From Escarpia spicata (Eukaryota > Annelida > Polychaeta > Sabellida > Siboglinidae), in the NCBI GenBank assembly GCA_963995525.1, contig OZ023213.1, positions 14,745,033-14,809,032 on the forward strand: a DNA stretch of 64,000 nt. Reading direction: 5' to 3'. This document shows positions 39,030 to 53,116 of this stretch, one piece after another. The stretch's first letter is position 1, and the number at the start of each line of letters is the position of its first letter. The position numbers were made by a program, and so were the translations under genes. Under the pieces are notes generated by a model. It worked only from the letters and a program-made list of their open reading frames with translations. It was not told where the DNA came from and did no database searches.

Positions 39030-39512
39030 CACATCAAGAACAAACTGTCAACGCTTCACATAGCACTTGCCACTTGATAGTGAATATTTACACTGCGGCC
39101 AGGAACATTGGTATTTTCTTTGATGATTCAGCAAATGTGTCAAGTGGTATATCTTGATATACACAGTATTGGAAGAAGTCGAAATCGTCTAGATCAGAAC
39201 ACCAAGCAGAAGAATGTGCATACCTACGTAACCTCTCGTTATAACAGTGAAACTTTTTAATATACACATTTCTTTCTTTTATTTCTTAATACTTTCTTTG
39301 AACTTGTTGTTTTAAGTAGTATGCATTGTTGTTACGTTTCATATTGTTTACTATTTATTATTGTTATAAACATTAGTGTTTTTAATAATCATGATATATA
39401 TAGGACATAGATTATAATGCGACTCTAATTTGTAATAATTATGTATTTTTGGCGCAGAGAAATTGTGTTACATTATTACTAGTATTAGCATGTGCGGCGC
39501 TGTGTAAAAAAA

Positions 39513-39748
39513 CTATTTAACATAAATTCCATGCGCCACAGGTATCCAACGCAGCTGTCGTATTGCCGCCGTCATGCTGTGGTGGTCACACCGATGAATG
39601 CAGAGGTCGACACGGGCAGGTACTCGCTGAATCATCTCAACGATATGAACCAGCTTTTTGGTATTGCAGACCAGGGCCACTTTTCAGAAGTCGAGGTGCG
39701 CCGTGATCAGTTCTTGTATGCTCAGATGCGGCAGAGATGTGATTCGCG
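39513..39748 (-). mobile_element. CR1/L2-like LINE relic, unit 4
   Basis: Same relic with a few more substitutions (for example GGGCAGGTAC near 39614). Confidence 0.6.
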
Positions 39749-40529
39749 CAACACCACATGATTGACGTGCTCGACAGAATGCGTGTGCATAGAAGATGAA
39801 CTTTTCCTCGCTTTATATCTGAGGCACCGTAGTATCTTGAATTAATTGACGACGCTTCGTATGAAAATAACACATTTTCTCTGTTTGGAATTCGGTCTTG
39901 TATGTACACGTGCTTTTCGCTATTTTGGTTTATTACGCGACCTACTCGTCGATCAGCAGAGTACGTGTAATAACAATAAAATAAATAAGGCGCTCACTAA
40001 CGATGAACTGCTCAAACCTTTATTATAGTATACGTGCTACATACGGAGTGCATATGTTCAACCCGATAACAATGAACATATTGTTATACAGATGAGACAT
40101 TCTATATCTTACACCCATCAACTGTGAAGATCAATTTGTTGTTTCTAGGCATGTTTCTTTGCTGTGTTCTTTTGCACTTTTTATAAAAAAAATCATATGT
40201 GTCAGACGGTATGTTATCAAAACCAAGGCGTACACATAAAATCTCCCATGGCTCTCTTATGTTTGGTAGATAAACTGTCGCTAAATATCATTGATATAGC
40301 GTATTTCGCTATTCTATAAAGTATTCCAATGTGGTGATGCTGTTACCAACTACGTGTGTCTCCAATCTGTATATGGGATGAAGGCAGAGTGGTACATAGA
40401 ACGAATAAACACTACAACTGTCTTTAGCGGAAATAGAAGAGGTGGCGAATATATGGTTTCAGCGTTTGTAGAATGGAAAATAATTGTAAAACACGCAAGA
40501 CAAATCCGAAGAATGTATTTGAACATTCG

Positions 40530-40604
40530 GATACACACCTACAAAACACACACTCACACACACAAACACTGACATACACAAAAACGCACACACAAACACA
40601 TATA

Positions 40605-40637
<33 letters not shown>

Positions 40638-40680
40638 GAACCACACACACATACACATACATATACACGCACACACGCAC
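40530..40680. repeat. CA microsatellite ending unit 4
   Basis: Imperfect (CA)n with a CGAACC variant. Confidence 0.95.
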
Positions 40681-41458
40681 ATATGCTCAGAAGGCAAATA
40701 TAATTACGATATTATTCTGCCAAAATAATTGTTCATAATGTTTTTTCATGCAATAGCTTAACTAATTTGGTAGATTTTGAAATAGAGACACCGACACAAC
40801 ATATTTATTGTAAAGAAGTAGCTTTATTTTAGCGAAATGTTCTCATACTGATGCTGGATACAGCGAACGTGTAGGATGTATATTCATAGAACATTCTGTC
40901 CCTACATGCTCGCTTTTTCCATAATCTTGCGAAGTGAGACAGAGAGACCAGTGACAGCCACTACAAACGAGAAAATAACACAGTTATTTAGTGACGATAT
41001 AACTCTGGTATAACAATAACAATTACAACACAAATCATAATAATAATTATTATTATAAAAACATCAGAGTAATAATAACAATTAATTGTAAAGATTTTAC
41101 AAAAATTTACATCAACTTGGTAGATACGCATATGTGAACAGCAGCAATTGTGTAAATAACCGATCGGTATGTCACACTTTGCATTCAGGATTTCTCTTTC
41201 TGGAAACCAATTACAAGAGCTACATCAGTGAAAAGAAAATAAAGCCAAAGAAATTACATTGTCAACTAGTATCGATCCCCTCATTCAAAACAGGATACAA
41301 AGTGACGATATAAGATACACTGTGTGAACACTGAACATCGGTTACGATAACAGGCGCAGATGAATAACGGCGACGGCGAATAAGAATTCACAAAAGTTCT
41401 ATGAAAAATAATGTATATTTCAAAGGGTAAATGAGTAAGTCACCTTCTATTTTTCTGC

Positions 41459-43065
41459 TTATCGCTCGCCACAACAGCCGTTGCACCTTCTGACACAACG
41501 ATGGCGTTTGCAGTCGAAGTGACGCCTGTATCCGCTGCATCGCTTGTAGCGAAGGGGACGTCCCCACTTGCAGTAGACGTAGCGATTGCATCCGTTGCAG
41601 ACTGTCGCCTGCCATCCGCTGTATTTCTCACAGTAAGTCTCTCTGCAGCCTACAAAAAACGTTATTTATACCTTTTATAATAAGAGTATTCATTGGGAAC
41701 ATAATGAAAACAAAACATGATATAACGTTAATTAAATCAGACTGCCATGGTTGTCATTAAGAACGTCTTACACCATTCGCATATCTACAAAAATACGCGG
41801 CTCGCGTTGACTTCACGCTGTACATAAAAAGATCAATGTGTACTTTGTAAAACGAAGGTGACCGCTATTGCTACAAGGAAAGGAACAAAACGTATACGAA
41901 CCGCATCGTCCCAATCTCGGGTAGTAAGACTGGTTCAATTCACATGAGCGGTAGTAGGTGGTGCCTCTGTTACATTTGTAATAGTAGCGACCGTAGAAGT
42001 AGGACGATGAGTAGTAGTGGGCGTTTCGGCTGTATCGACAGCGATCATTGCAGAGTCCTTCAAAACATAAATCACAATGACGTGATTTAAGAGTATAGTC
42101 CACAACTATATACTCCAGACGGCATGGGGTCAATGAATTCTTTGGCTTATCTAGCGTCCAACAATTTCCCACCTACGGATATCCCGCAAACAGATGTCTG
42201 TCAATTTAATTAGTGAACATATTCATACCGCTAGCATTAACACAATTATGAGATACTTGTTTCCAGTCATTTACTGTCCTCAGAATGAATGAATACTTTC
42301 TGATATCCAAAATACACTGATTCTTCACTAATGTTGCGTTGTGCCCTCTGGTTATAATGTCTTCTATCAGTTTGAAGAAAATATTTCCATCAATATCCTC
42401 ATAACCCTTGAATATCTTAAAATATTCTATTTCGTCTCCTCTTAGTCCCCTAGTCTCTATTCTTGTCAACCCACTTTCTAATAGGCGTAACCAAGATCAA
42501 CTTAATTATTATAATTAATTAAACCAATATTCAGCAATGTGATCGCTACTCTTACCACAGCTTCCAGAGACAGTGACGCATCGGTCCACGGGGCAACGGC
42601 CGTACACAACTCTCCTGCCGACACATCTGTAGTAGTAGGGCAGAGGCTTCACCAGTGACGGGTAGAAGTAGTTAGAGCGACGATTCCTGCAGCAATCGTA
42701 GTCGTAACCGTTCCAACATCCGTCGTAACGGTAGTGCGCTGAAAGGAAAAGCAAGTAAACCTTCGAATTGTTCAATCTTGTCCAACATTCCATGAGATTA
42801 TAATACACACACACCAATTTGCATGCACGTATTTATGCATGCACGCACGCACGCGCGCGCGCGCACACACACATGCACACACAATCAAACACGACTAGGC
42901 CAAATTATCCTAAAACACGACAACATGCGCTCGTGTACGAGAAAAAGGACAAAATCACAGACATAAACACCCGGCAACACTGTCAATTTTACTTGATAAT
43001 AATACCGTACCTTCAGCCGCATATACAGCAACAAGAGCCAGCAATGCAATGAACAACTTCGCCAT
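41459..43065 (-). CDS. Secreted three-module Cys-rich protein, copy 5
   Basis: Exons 43011-43065, 42556-42738, 41902-42057 and 41459-41649; 194 aa, same protein as copy 1 by my reading. Poly(A) signal at 40823-40828 (minus). Confidence 0.85.
42206..42493 (-). mobile_element. Intronic LINE C-terminal fragment, unit 5
   Basis: Frame open. It shares GATACTTGTTTCC (Gln-Val for Gln-Leu) with unit 6. Confidence 0.72.
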
Positions 43066-43553
43066 GATGTCAGGTTTTCACCTACAATTATATCCAGTGT
43101 TTTACATCTTAGGCCGTATCACTGAATTATGTCTGCAGATATTTCAACGGATCTCTGCATTGAATTGTGTAATATAGCGTGAATGAAACTTGCATTCATT
43201 GCACATGACGCTTTGTTATTACCTATATTAATGACCGTATGTTGTGTGGATGTCTTGTTAGATGACAAACATGAGAGTAATACTTACCAAGTGTTAGACG
43301 ACACACAACATATTTAAATAAACTCATTAACGAGACTATATTTTAAATCATTCATCCCATAATACGCATAAACAAAGTGAATGCCTTATACTTCCCTGAT
43401 TTACCCATTCGTTATAGAAAACGACTTGTTATTACATCGCCCAGTCTAAACTCTTGTTTAAGTTAGTATACTTGTGGTGATCGTCTAACAAATAAAGAAC
43501 ACATACCTATTTCAATATATATTTGTAAACGTAAACATTATTATCTTACTTAC

Positions 43554-43649
43554 CGTTTAGATAACGATGCGACCAACCGATCTTCGACTGAAGCAAGTTG
43601 TGCTAAAGTGTGGAAATGTTGCCGTATTTATACACCTGTGTCTGAGTCA
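43554..43649 (-). promoter_or_regulatory. Core promoter and 5'UTR exon of gene copy 5
   Basis: TATA box at 43624-43632; exon ends at 43554 with donor GTAAGT. Confidence 0.65.
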
Positions 43650-46212
43650 CTGAAGCCTCGACGCCGAACAGGTAACAGTATTTGTTAGAAGTTAATCGAG
43701 TCACGACGAATTAGAAGACGAAGGGGTGTTGGTGATCCTAAATACTAAAATCTATAAAAACGAAACGTTGCCATACGATGTAACTTATATGTGTCTGTTC
43801 TAATCGTCGTCTAATCCAAAATTAACACAGTTTTATAGCAATATAACAAGTGTGGTGTGATAAAGTAAACACAACTCACTTTCCTAAACCACCTCACTTA
43901 AGATTCTCTTTAATCGATTCATCGTACTTCACCCGAGCAAACATTAATAATATGTCGTGTTACTGTACAACTGTTTTTCCTCGTTTTTCGTGTTTTCTTA
44001 TTTGAATTATGACCAGGTAATTACTTAGTTGACAAATTCCCTTTGTTAGCGTGTTTGTTTTTGCCAACTCATATTATACATAGCGTTTCACAATTCTGGT
44101 TTTTCACATGTTGGCTCCAACTGACGTCATATCATGATACATACGTGTGCGATACATTGATGTAAAAGTCAGCAAATTGATTAAGTATCCGGATAGTTTC
44201 TTGCAATGTTTATATACATGTAGTTTTAACACGCGAACAAGTTGTTCCTCCGAATTCTCTGAAATATGACATATTTGAAAAAGAATGTTTTAAGAAAAAA
44301 GCAGTTAGGGTGGCGAAAGAGATTACGAGTATTTCTTGAGCACATCTGTCAATTACAACTTGGGTATCAGCACTGCTGTAGCGCTACATTGATCTTTCAG
44401 AATGCTGGTTTTGTGACGATGTTTTTGCATGTGTCCTGAAATGTTTTGTGGGACAGCCTGCTCACTACACCATCTGACGAGCAGAGGAAGAACATTTCCC
44501 TATGAACGCCGCCTGTGTCTAGAATTTCCTAGATATGTGATAAGAAACTATCGTTATTTATCTGGTAAATATAATATAATTGAATGAATGAATGAATTTT
44601 GTATTTGTGTTCAACAAGTGAAACACGGACATGTTCCAATATCATTTATGTAGAAACTAGTTTACATAATTTTGTTCATAAACGTGCTACTAAGGGATAC
44701 TAGCAATTAGCAATGTTGCAATGGCTATGCTTAAACAGCGTGCGTGTATTGAAAGATTAAAGACGCACCTGCCGTCGTGTAAGTTGTTTTTGTCATACAA
44801 CGGTTTGTGAAAAAATACAGACACTTGTTTTTACCATGTTAAAGCACTTTACAATACATCATGTTTCCATAGCAGCAACAGAGCGTCCAGTAGGTAGACA
44901 ACAATGAGTTTTGTACAATAAAATAATAATTTTTGACATTCGTGCGGAGATCTGCTCTTCAGAAAATATACACATGCGTGTTTTGTGATGTCAGGTGAAT
45001 ACCAACTCTTGAAAAGCAGCAGAATATAAATTTATTCCTGATTGACGTGGATGCCCCGAACACTATGATGATTGCATATTGGAATAAACAGTACCCAACA
45101 AACGAGCAGTTCCATAATATATATACTCATGCGCACATACACATAAATGCTGTCAAACATTCATAACATCAATTGCGGAAAGGTGTACGATCGCGACCAC
45201 GACCAATTGCGCCGAACGAATTTAATTAGTGCAATGCACGATTCTTACGCGAGTCTTTCTTAAAAACCATGCTACTTTTTCAATTCGATGAAATTTCGTC
45301 ATTAACTGGTTTAAAGTAACAACCAACGCCCTACGCCCGATCCTGTATTACGAGAGCGAGAGACAGAGAGCGCGAGAGAGACAGAGGAAGAGAGCGAGAC
45401 AGAGAGCAAGAAAGCGAGAGAGAGGGAGTGAGAAAGATATACAGTCAGAGACACTATGAGGAAGAGAGGGAGAGAGAGGGGGAAAACAGAAAGATATACA
45501 TTTATTTTGATTAAAGTATGCCTAGAGTAAGCTAGAAAACATACACAAAATTAAACTGTGTTTATAGCGTGAGAAGATGTAATAAACATAACCCTATACA
45601 TTGGTCAGGGAGAACGTCACTCAAACCGGACTGACAACTATCGTATGGCCTCCATTACGAGTACAAAGCCAATTTTAAGAGGTATGAGGAAAGATCTTAC
45701 CACCGATGCCACCGCCTACGGTTAGGATCAGTAAGTAAGCACTACAATTTACTACACTAGTATACATCGTTCGAAGTTTTGAATCAATAACTCGTTTGAT
45801 CTAATAATTCAAATCATCAGTAAAGTTGAGTAACTAGTATACAATATTCAGGTGAATGTGCGACAAGAGTATGGAAAATTATTAATGTGTTGATATTGTC
45901 GTAATTCATAGATGTCTCAAAAACACGTCCCGCAAACGTTTAATGTTTGAGAGGCTAACTATCTTCCCTTAAAGTCACCTTCGTCAAACTACCAGATGCA
46001 ATACTTTGTTTAACTGCTTAGTCAAACGATGCCGTTTTTTGTTAACGAATAAACCATCGGTCATATACACATGTTTGTTTTCTTAAATATGCCAAGAGAA
46101 TCACGAAAAGAGGAACGTCGGAGTAACTAAGTATACATTGCTCATTTGCCTTTGGCGAACATAAACAACGCATTGAAAAATATATGCATTATGTTTATAG
46201 ACTGTTCTCCTC

Positions 46213-47098
46213 TTTATTGCCCAATGGCACATAGGGTGGAAACAAGGGTCCTCCACCTTCTCCTGAATGCAGCTATCTTTGTAGTTTGGCACCAGCTTAC
46301 ATGTAGTTCTTTGAGTTATTTTTATACAGTCTTCCTCCTTGTTTGTTTCGGTCGTTCTTGTTTTCTTTTTTCCTTCAGGTGTCGATATCAGTGCTCCTTT
46401 GCAGATACTGTCGTCTTTTGTTCACAGGATATGGCTGATCAATCTCCACCTTCTTGTGATGAATTTATTTTTCATATTGTTTTGTCTAATAATTCTGAGC
46501 ATTTGCTTGTTGGAGAATCGTCGTGTTCTGAATATTTTCGTTATATTTCGAAGGCATTTTGTTGAAAGGTAGTAAGGTGTTTGGTGTCAAATTCTGTCAT
46601 ACGACAGCATTGTGATCCATACAGATAAATTGTGAGTACACAGCTTCGGCATAGTCTCAGCCTTTACTTCTAGAATATAATATATTGTTGATCTCCAAAC
46701 GGGATTCTGTTTGAAGAAAACCTGTCTGGTCTTGATCATGCGATTCGTTATGTCAACATCGGCCTCTGCAAATTTAAACACAATTCGTCCCAGATAGGTG
46801 AAGGTATCTGTGGTTTGCACTTATTCATGATTGAGATAGATCTATACCGGATTTCTCTGATTGATTCCCATCACCTTTGATTTATTTTTGTTTATCTTTA
46901 GTTCTAATTTTTTGGTGGTGTATTTTCGTGTGTTTGTCTTTTCCTGATTGTCATGTCGCATATGAGACAGGACTGCTACATTATAATCGAATTCGACGTC
47001 ATCGAGAAATGAGAACGTTGTCCATCGTCTCCCTTCTGTTGGTCTTGTTGTTGTGTTTTCATAATCGAAGGAATAATATTACTAAGATATTCCACTAA
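46213..47098 (-). mobile_element. RTE-like LINE RT relic, unit 5
   Basis: Like unit 1, it keeps the 5 bp that units 2, 3, 4 and 6 lack, so the 77-codon FTYLG frame (46587-46820) stays open. Confidence 0.73.
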
Positions 47099-47257
47099 AA
47101 CCGGATGTTCTATAGCAGCATTCAGAGAGCATAGCGTAACAAGCTTTTATTTGATTGACCAGTCAACTGATTCATCAGCAGATGCCCACTGCGTATGGCA
47201 CGCGGTGGACATAGGTCGTGAAGAGGCAGTTAATTAATAACATATTTTGGCACAAGA

Positions 47258-48113
47258 TATCACCAACAATACGCGGAATGGCACAATTTAATGTATCTTT
47301 TTGATGGTGACCTTGTTCAACCTACACTTCACAGTTAGGCCACCACTTTAGAATTCCATGCCTATCATATTGACGGGGATACATTGCGCATGGGTGTACA
47401 CCATTGTCCAGTGTACGTAGACAAAGTAGATAATTATGCAAACATTGTAACTGTACAACGTTTGCGGAATGTCGCAGTTTTGAACACTCATCACTTGGTG
47501 ATGACCTTGCTTGACCTTCACTCCACACTTACTGCACCACTTGGTAGGTCCCCGTAGTATCCTGTATTTAAGGGGAGACAGTACTTTTTCAAAATGTATA
47601 TCACATGGTCATGAGTAAATGTGTAACGAAGGTAGGCTATATGCCACCATTGGTACAGTATAACGTTTGCGGGACGGTGCAATTTTGAATATTTATCAAT
47701 TGACGGTGACACAAACTCTATCAACTGATACCTCCAAGTGATAAATCATTTGGATGGGAAGAAATTGTTCTTTCGCGGTATATGTAACATGTCCATAGAC
47801 TTGCAGTCGATACAGGGTAATTGTAACCAAATAACGTTCGCGGTATTCCAAAAGTTCAGATATTCATAATTTTATGGAGACATGGTTTGACATTAGCTCA
47901 AAATTTAGTATACAGTGAAACAGCTTGATATCGTATCGTGTTTTGACAGGGCACCAATACGCTTTCCAAAAATATATGGCATAGCTATTTTATTATTAGA
48001 GAAATAGATATGCTACCATTGTAATTATAATACACTTGCGGAAGCGTATAATTTCGAAATATAATCATTTGACGGTGACCTTGTTTGCCCTTGGAATCAT
48101 GCTAGTTCTACGA
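47258..48113. repeat. Five degenerate repeats of about 190 bp, unit 5
   Basis: Nearly identical to the unit 1 block. Confidence 0.7.
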
Positions 48114-48633
48114 CAGGCCTCGTTGTGATGGCCATATCTAGGGTATACCCTTTGAGTTTTTGTATGGGGAGGGGGACATTTAAGTCTGCCCTTTAAGTAG
48201 TGCCTATCGCTCGTCTATTGAGGAGATATCAACGAATATCATGAAGTTATATTGGTCAGAGCTAATTTCTATATTCATCCGACAAATATGCATACTATGA
48301 TTTGTTCACTAACGCAATGAGTTTATACAAAAACGCTCAAGGGTGCCAGAGTTGCACAGGTCGGATTATTGACTTAGAATATTAGAAGGTCACAAAAATG
48401 CAACAAAACACCGTTCGGTCCCTAATGCTCGGTCCACCTTCATCTCAAGTCGGTATCAAGATAATATCTAGAAATACAAATATGTCGCTGGATATACCCA
48501 CCGATTGGTTTTGGCGTTTTGAGTTATTGCTATTTAAAACAGTGTTTATTTATTTACTTTTATTATAACACTAACTTTAGTTGGCCACCAAATAGCACTA
48601 GGGCATGAATAAACACAAAGTCAACATTGACAA

Positions 48634-49078
48634 ATAAACAGGCTATTGTGATATGTTCGCCGTGTTTCAAACGGTGGGGTGGTCACAGGTTCCTCTTGGT
48701 GACCTTGTGGCGGAATGGCCCCACCTTTTTGTAATTGCATGTGTCTATTGGTGGTGGAATGTTTGTATTGTTTGCTTAGGTTTATATTCATAGTGGTTTT
48801 ATACTTCTATAGCGACAAATAATGTATGTTTGTATATTGTCGTCATGTTGTAGAAATGTGTGCCTGAGAAACTTTGATGGGGCTGTACAAGGGTTCAGTT
48901 TCCCATCTGGTTTGCATGTTATACATCACATTCCTACTATCTTTATGCCCAAAAGTGGCTGCATTAGAAGCAATCCACTTTCCAATAAAAACGTCATCCT
49001 TTGGCCAATTTCAATTCTCAAACTACAATGGGCTTGTTTTGGTTATTGCATAAACAGGCTATTGTGATATGTTCGCCG
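48634..49078. repeat. Segment between 29-bp direct repeats, unit 5
   Basis: Repeats at 48634-48662 and 49050-49078; 445 bp in all and nearly identical to unit 1. Confidence 0.65.
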
Positions 49079-49560
49079 CACATCAAGAACACACTGTCAA
49101 TGCTTCACATAGCACTTGCCACTTGATAGTGAATATTTAACTGCGGCCAGGAACATTGGTATTTTCTTTGATGATTCAGCAAATGTGTCAAGTGGTATTT
49201 CTTGATATACACAGTATTGGAAGAAGTCGAAATCGTCTAGATCAGAACACCAAGCAGAAAAATGTGCATACCTACGTAACCTCTCGTTATAACAGTGAAA
49301 CTTTTTAATATACACATTTATTTCTTTTATTTCTTATTACTTTCTTTGAACTTGTCGTTTTAAAAAGTATGCATTGTTGTTACGTTTCATATTGTTTACT
49401 ATTTATTATTGTTATAAACATTAGTGTTTTTAATAATCATGATATATATAGGACATATATTATAATGCGACTCTAATTTGTAATAATTACGTATTTTTGG
49501 CGCAGATAAATTATGTTACATTATTACTAATATTAACATGTGCGGCGCGGTGTCAAACAA

Positions 49561-49796
49561 CTATTTAACATAAATTTCATGCGCCACAGGTATCCAAAGC
49601 AGCTGTCGTATTGCCGCCGTCATGCTGTAGTGGTCACACCGATGAATGCAGAGGTCGACACGCGCAAGTACTCGCTGAATCATCTCAACGATATGAACCA
49701 GCTTTTTGGTATTGCAGACCAGGGCCACTTTTCAGAAGTCGAGCTGCGACGTGATCAGTTCTTGTATGCTCAGATGCGGCAGAGATGTGATTCGCG
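49561..49796 (-). mobile_element. CR1/L2-like LINE relic, unit 5
   Basis: Plus-strand shadow frame is identical to that of unit 1. Confidence 0.6.
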
Positions 49797-50577
49797 CAAC
49801 ACCACATGATTGACGTGCTCGACAGAATGCGTGTGCATAGAAGATGAACTTTTCCTCGCTTTATATCTGAGGCACCGTAGTATCTTGAATTAATTGACGA
49901 CGCTTCGTATGAAAATAACACATTTTCTCTGTTTGGAATTCGGTCTTGTATGTACACGTGCTTTTCGCTATTTTGGTCTATTACGCGACCTACTCGTCGA
50001 TTAGCAGAGTACGTGTAATAACAATAAAATAAATAAGGCGCTCACTAACGATGAACTGCTCAAACCTTTATTATAGTATACGTACTACATACGGAGTGCA
50101 TATGTTCAACCCGATAACAATGAACATATTGTTATACAGATGAGACATTCTATATCTTACACCCATCAACTGTGAAGATCAATTTGTTGTTTCTAGGCAT
50201 GTTTCTTTGCTGTGTTTTTTTGAACTTTTTATTAAAAAATCATATGTGTCAGACGGTATGTTATCAAAACCAAGGCGTACACATAAAATCTCGCATGGCT
50301 CTCTTATGTTTGGTAGATAAACTGTCGCTACATATCATTGATATAGCGCATTTCGCTATTCTATAATGTATTCCAATGTGGTGATGCTGTTACCAACTAC
50401 GTGTGTCTCCAATCTGTATATGGGATGAAGGTAGAGTGGTACATAGAACGAATAAACACTACAACTGACTTTAGCGGAAATAGAAGAGGTGGCGAATATA
50501 TGGTTTCAGCGTTTGTAGAATGGATAATAATTGTAAAACACGCAAGACAAATCCGAAGAATGTATTTGAACATTCGG

Positions 50578-50658
50578 ATACACACCTACAAAACACACAC
50601 TCACACACACAAACACTGACATACACAAAAACACACACACAAACACATATACAAACAC

Positions 50659-50689
<31 letters not shown>

Positions 50690-50731
50690 AACCACACGCA
50701 CATACACATACATATACACGCACACACGCAC
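50578..50731. repeat. CA microsatellite ending unit 5
   Basis: Same length and interruptions as the tract ending unit 1. Microsatellites normally differ, so this supports a recent common origin. Confidence 0.95.
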
Positions 50732-51509
50732 ATATGCTCAGAAGGCAAATATAATTACGATATTATTCTGCCAAAATAATTGTTCATAAAGTTTTTTCAT
50801 GCAATAATTTAACTAATTTGGTAGATTTTGAAATAGAGACACCGACACAACATATTTATTGTAAAGACGTAGCTTTATTTTAGCGAAATGTTCTCATACT
50901 GATGCTGGATACAGCGAACGTGTAGGACGTATATTCATAGAACATTCTGTCTCTACATGTTCGCTGTTTCCATAATCTTGCGAAGTGAGACAGAGAGACC
51001 AGTGACAGCCACTACAAACGAGAAAATAACACAGTTATTTAGTGACGATATAGCTCTGGTATAACAATAACAATTACAACACTAATCATAATAATTATTA
51101 TTATTATAAAAACATCAGAGTAATAATAACAATTAATTGTAAAGATTTTACAAAAATGTACATCAACTTGGTAGATACGCATATGTGAACAGCAGCAATT
51201 GTGTAAATAACCGATCTGTATGTCACACTTTGCATTCAGGATTTCTCTTTCTGGAAACCAATTACAAGAGCTACATCAGTGAAAATAAAATAAAGCCAAA
51301 GAAATTACATTGTCAACTAGTATCGATCCCCTCATTCAATACAGGATACAATGTGACGATATAAGATACACTGTGTGAACACTGAACATCGGTTACGATA
51401 ACAGGCGCAGATGAATAACGGCGACGGCGAATAAGAATTCACAAAAGTTCTATGAAAAATAATGTATATTTCAAAGGGTAAATGAGTAAGTCACCTTCTA
51501 TTTTTCTGC

Positions 51510-53116
51510 TTATCGCTCGCCACAACAGCCGTTGCACCTTCTGACACAACGATGGCGTTTGCAGTCGAAGTGACGCCTGTATCCGCTGCATCGCTTGTAG
51601 CGAAGGGGACGTCCCCACTTGCAGTAGACGTAGCGATTGCATCCGTTGCAGACTGTCGCCTGCCATCCGCTGTATTTCTCACAGTAAGTCTCTCTGCAGC
51701 CTACAAAAAACGTTATTTATACCTTTTATGATAAGAGTATTCATTGGGAACATAATGAAAACAAAACATGATATAACGTTAATTAAATCAGACTGCTATG
51801 GTTGTCACTAAGAACGTCTTACACCATTCGCATATCTACAAAAATACGCGGCACGCGTTGACTTCACGCTGTACATAAAAAGATCAATGTGTACTTTGTA
51901 AAACGAAGGTGACCGCTATTGCTACAAGGAAAGGAACAAAACGTATACGAACCGCATCGTCCCAATCTCGGGTAGTAAGACTGGTTCAATTCACATGAGC
52001 GGTAGTAGGTGGTGCCTCTGTTACATTTGTAATAGTAACGACCGTAGAAGTAGGACGATGAGTAGTAGTGGGCGTTTCGGCTGTATCGACAGCGATCATT
52101 GCAGAGTCCTTCAAAACATAAATCACAATGACGTGATTTAAGAGTGTAGTCCACAACTATATACTCCAGACGGCATGGGGTCAATGAAGTCTTTGGCTTA
52201 TCTAGCGTCCAACAATTTCCCACCTACGGATATCCCGCGAACAGATGGCTGTCAATTTAATTTGTGAACATATTCATACCGCTAGCATTAACACAATTAT
52301 GAGATACTTGTTTCCAGTCATTTACTGTCCTCAGAATGAATGAGTACTTTCTGATATCCAAAATACACTGATTCTTCACTAATGTTGCGTTGTGCCCTCT
52401 GGTTATAATGTCTTCTATCAGTTTGAAGAAAATATTTCCATCAATATCCTCATAACCCTTGAATATCTTAAAATCTTCTATTTCGTCTCCTCTTAGTCCC
52501 CTAGTCTCTATTCTTGTCAACCCACTTTCTAATAGGCGTAACCAAGATCAACTTAATTATTATAATTAATTAAACCAATATTCAGCAATGTGATCGCTAC
52601 TCTTACCACAGCTTCCAGAGACAGTGACGCATCGGTCCACGGGGCAACGGCCGTACACAACTCTCCTGCCGACACATCTGTAGTAGTAGGGCAGAGGCTT
52701 CACCAGTGACGGGTAGAAGTAGTTAGAGCGACGATTCCTGCAGCAATCGTAGTCGTAACCGTTCCAACATCCGTCGTAACGGTAGTGCGCTGAAAGGAAA
52801 AGCAAGTAAACCTTCGAATTGTTCAATCTTGTCCAACATTCCATGATATTATAATACACACACACCAATTCGCATGCACGTATTTATGCATGCACGCACG
52901 CACGCGCGGGCGCGCGCACACACATGCACACACAATCAAACACGTCTAGGCCAAATTATCCTAAAACACGAGAACATGCGCTCGTGTACGTGAAAGAGTA
53001 CAAAATCACAGACAGAAACACCCGGCAACACCGTCAATTTTACTTGATAATAATACCGTACCTTCAGCCGCATATACAGCAACAAGAGCCAGCAATGCAA
53101 TGAACAACTTCGCCAT
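51510..53116 (-). CDS. Secreted three-module Cys-rich protein, copy 6
   Basis: Exons 53062-53116, 52607-52789, 51953-52108 and 51510-51700; 194 aa, same protein as copy 1 by my reading, although this is the edge copy. Poly(A) signal at 50874-50879 (minus). This is the most upstream gene of the array on the minus strand; no gene of the family lies beyond it. Confidence 0.85.
52257..52544 (-). mobile_element. Intronic LINE C-terminal fragment, unit 6
   Basis: Frame open. Confidence 0.72.

Larger units (their letters stand above)
31056..40680 (-). repeat. Tandem array unit 4 (9,625 bp)
   Basis: Shorter because the 416-bp direct-repeat segment is absent (single 29-mer at 39001-39029). Near 37540 it lacks about 27 bp found in the other units. 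Near 37570 it has GTCATGTGCACAAGAACATA, shared only with unit 6. Confidence 0.95.
40681..50731 (-). repeat. Tandem array unit 5 (10,051 bp)
   Basis: A mosaic unit. About 42.9-44.25 kb shares private variants with unit 4. From about 44.68 kb to its end it shares private variants with unit 1. Confidence 0.95.
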
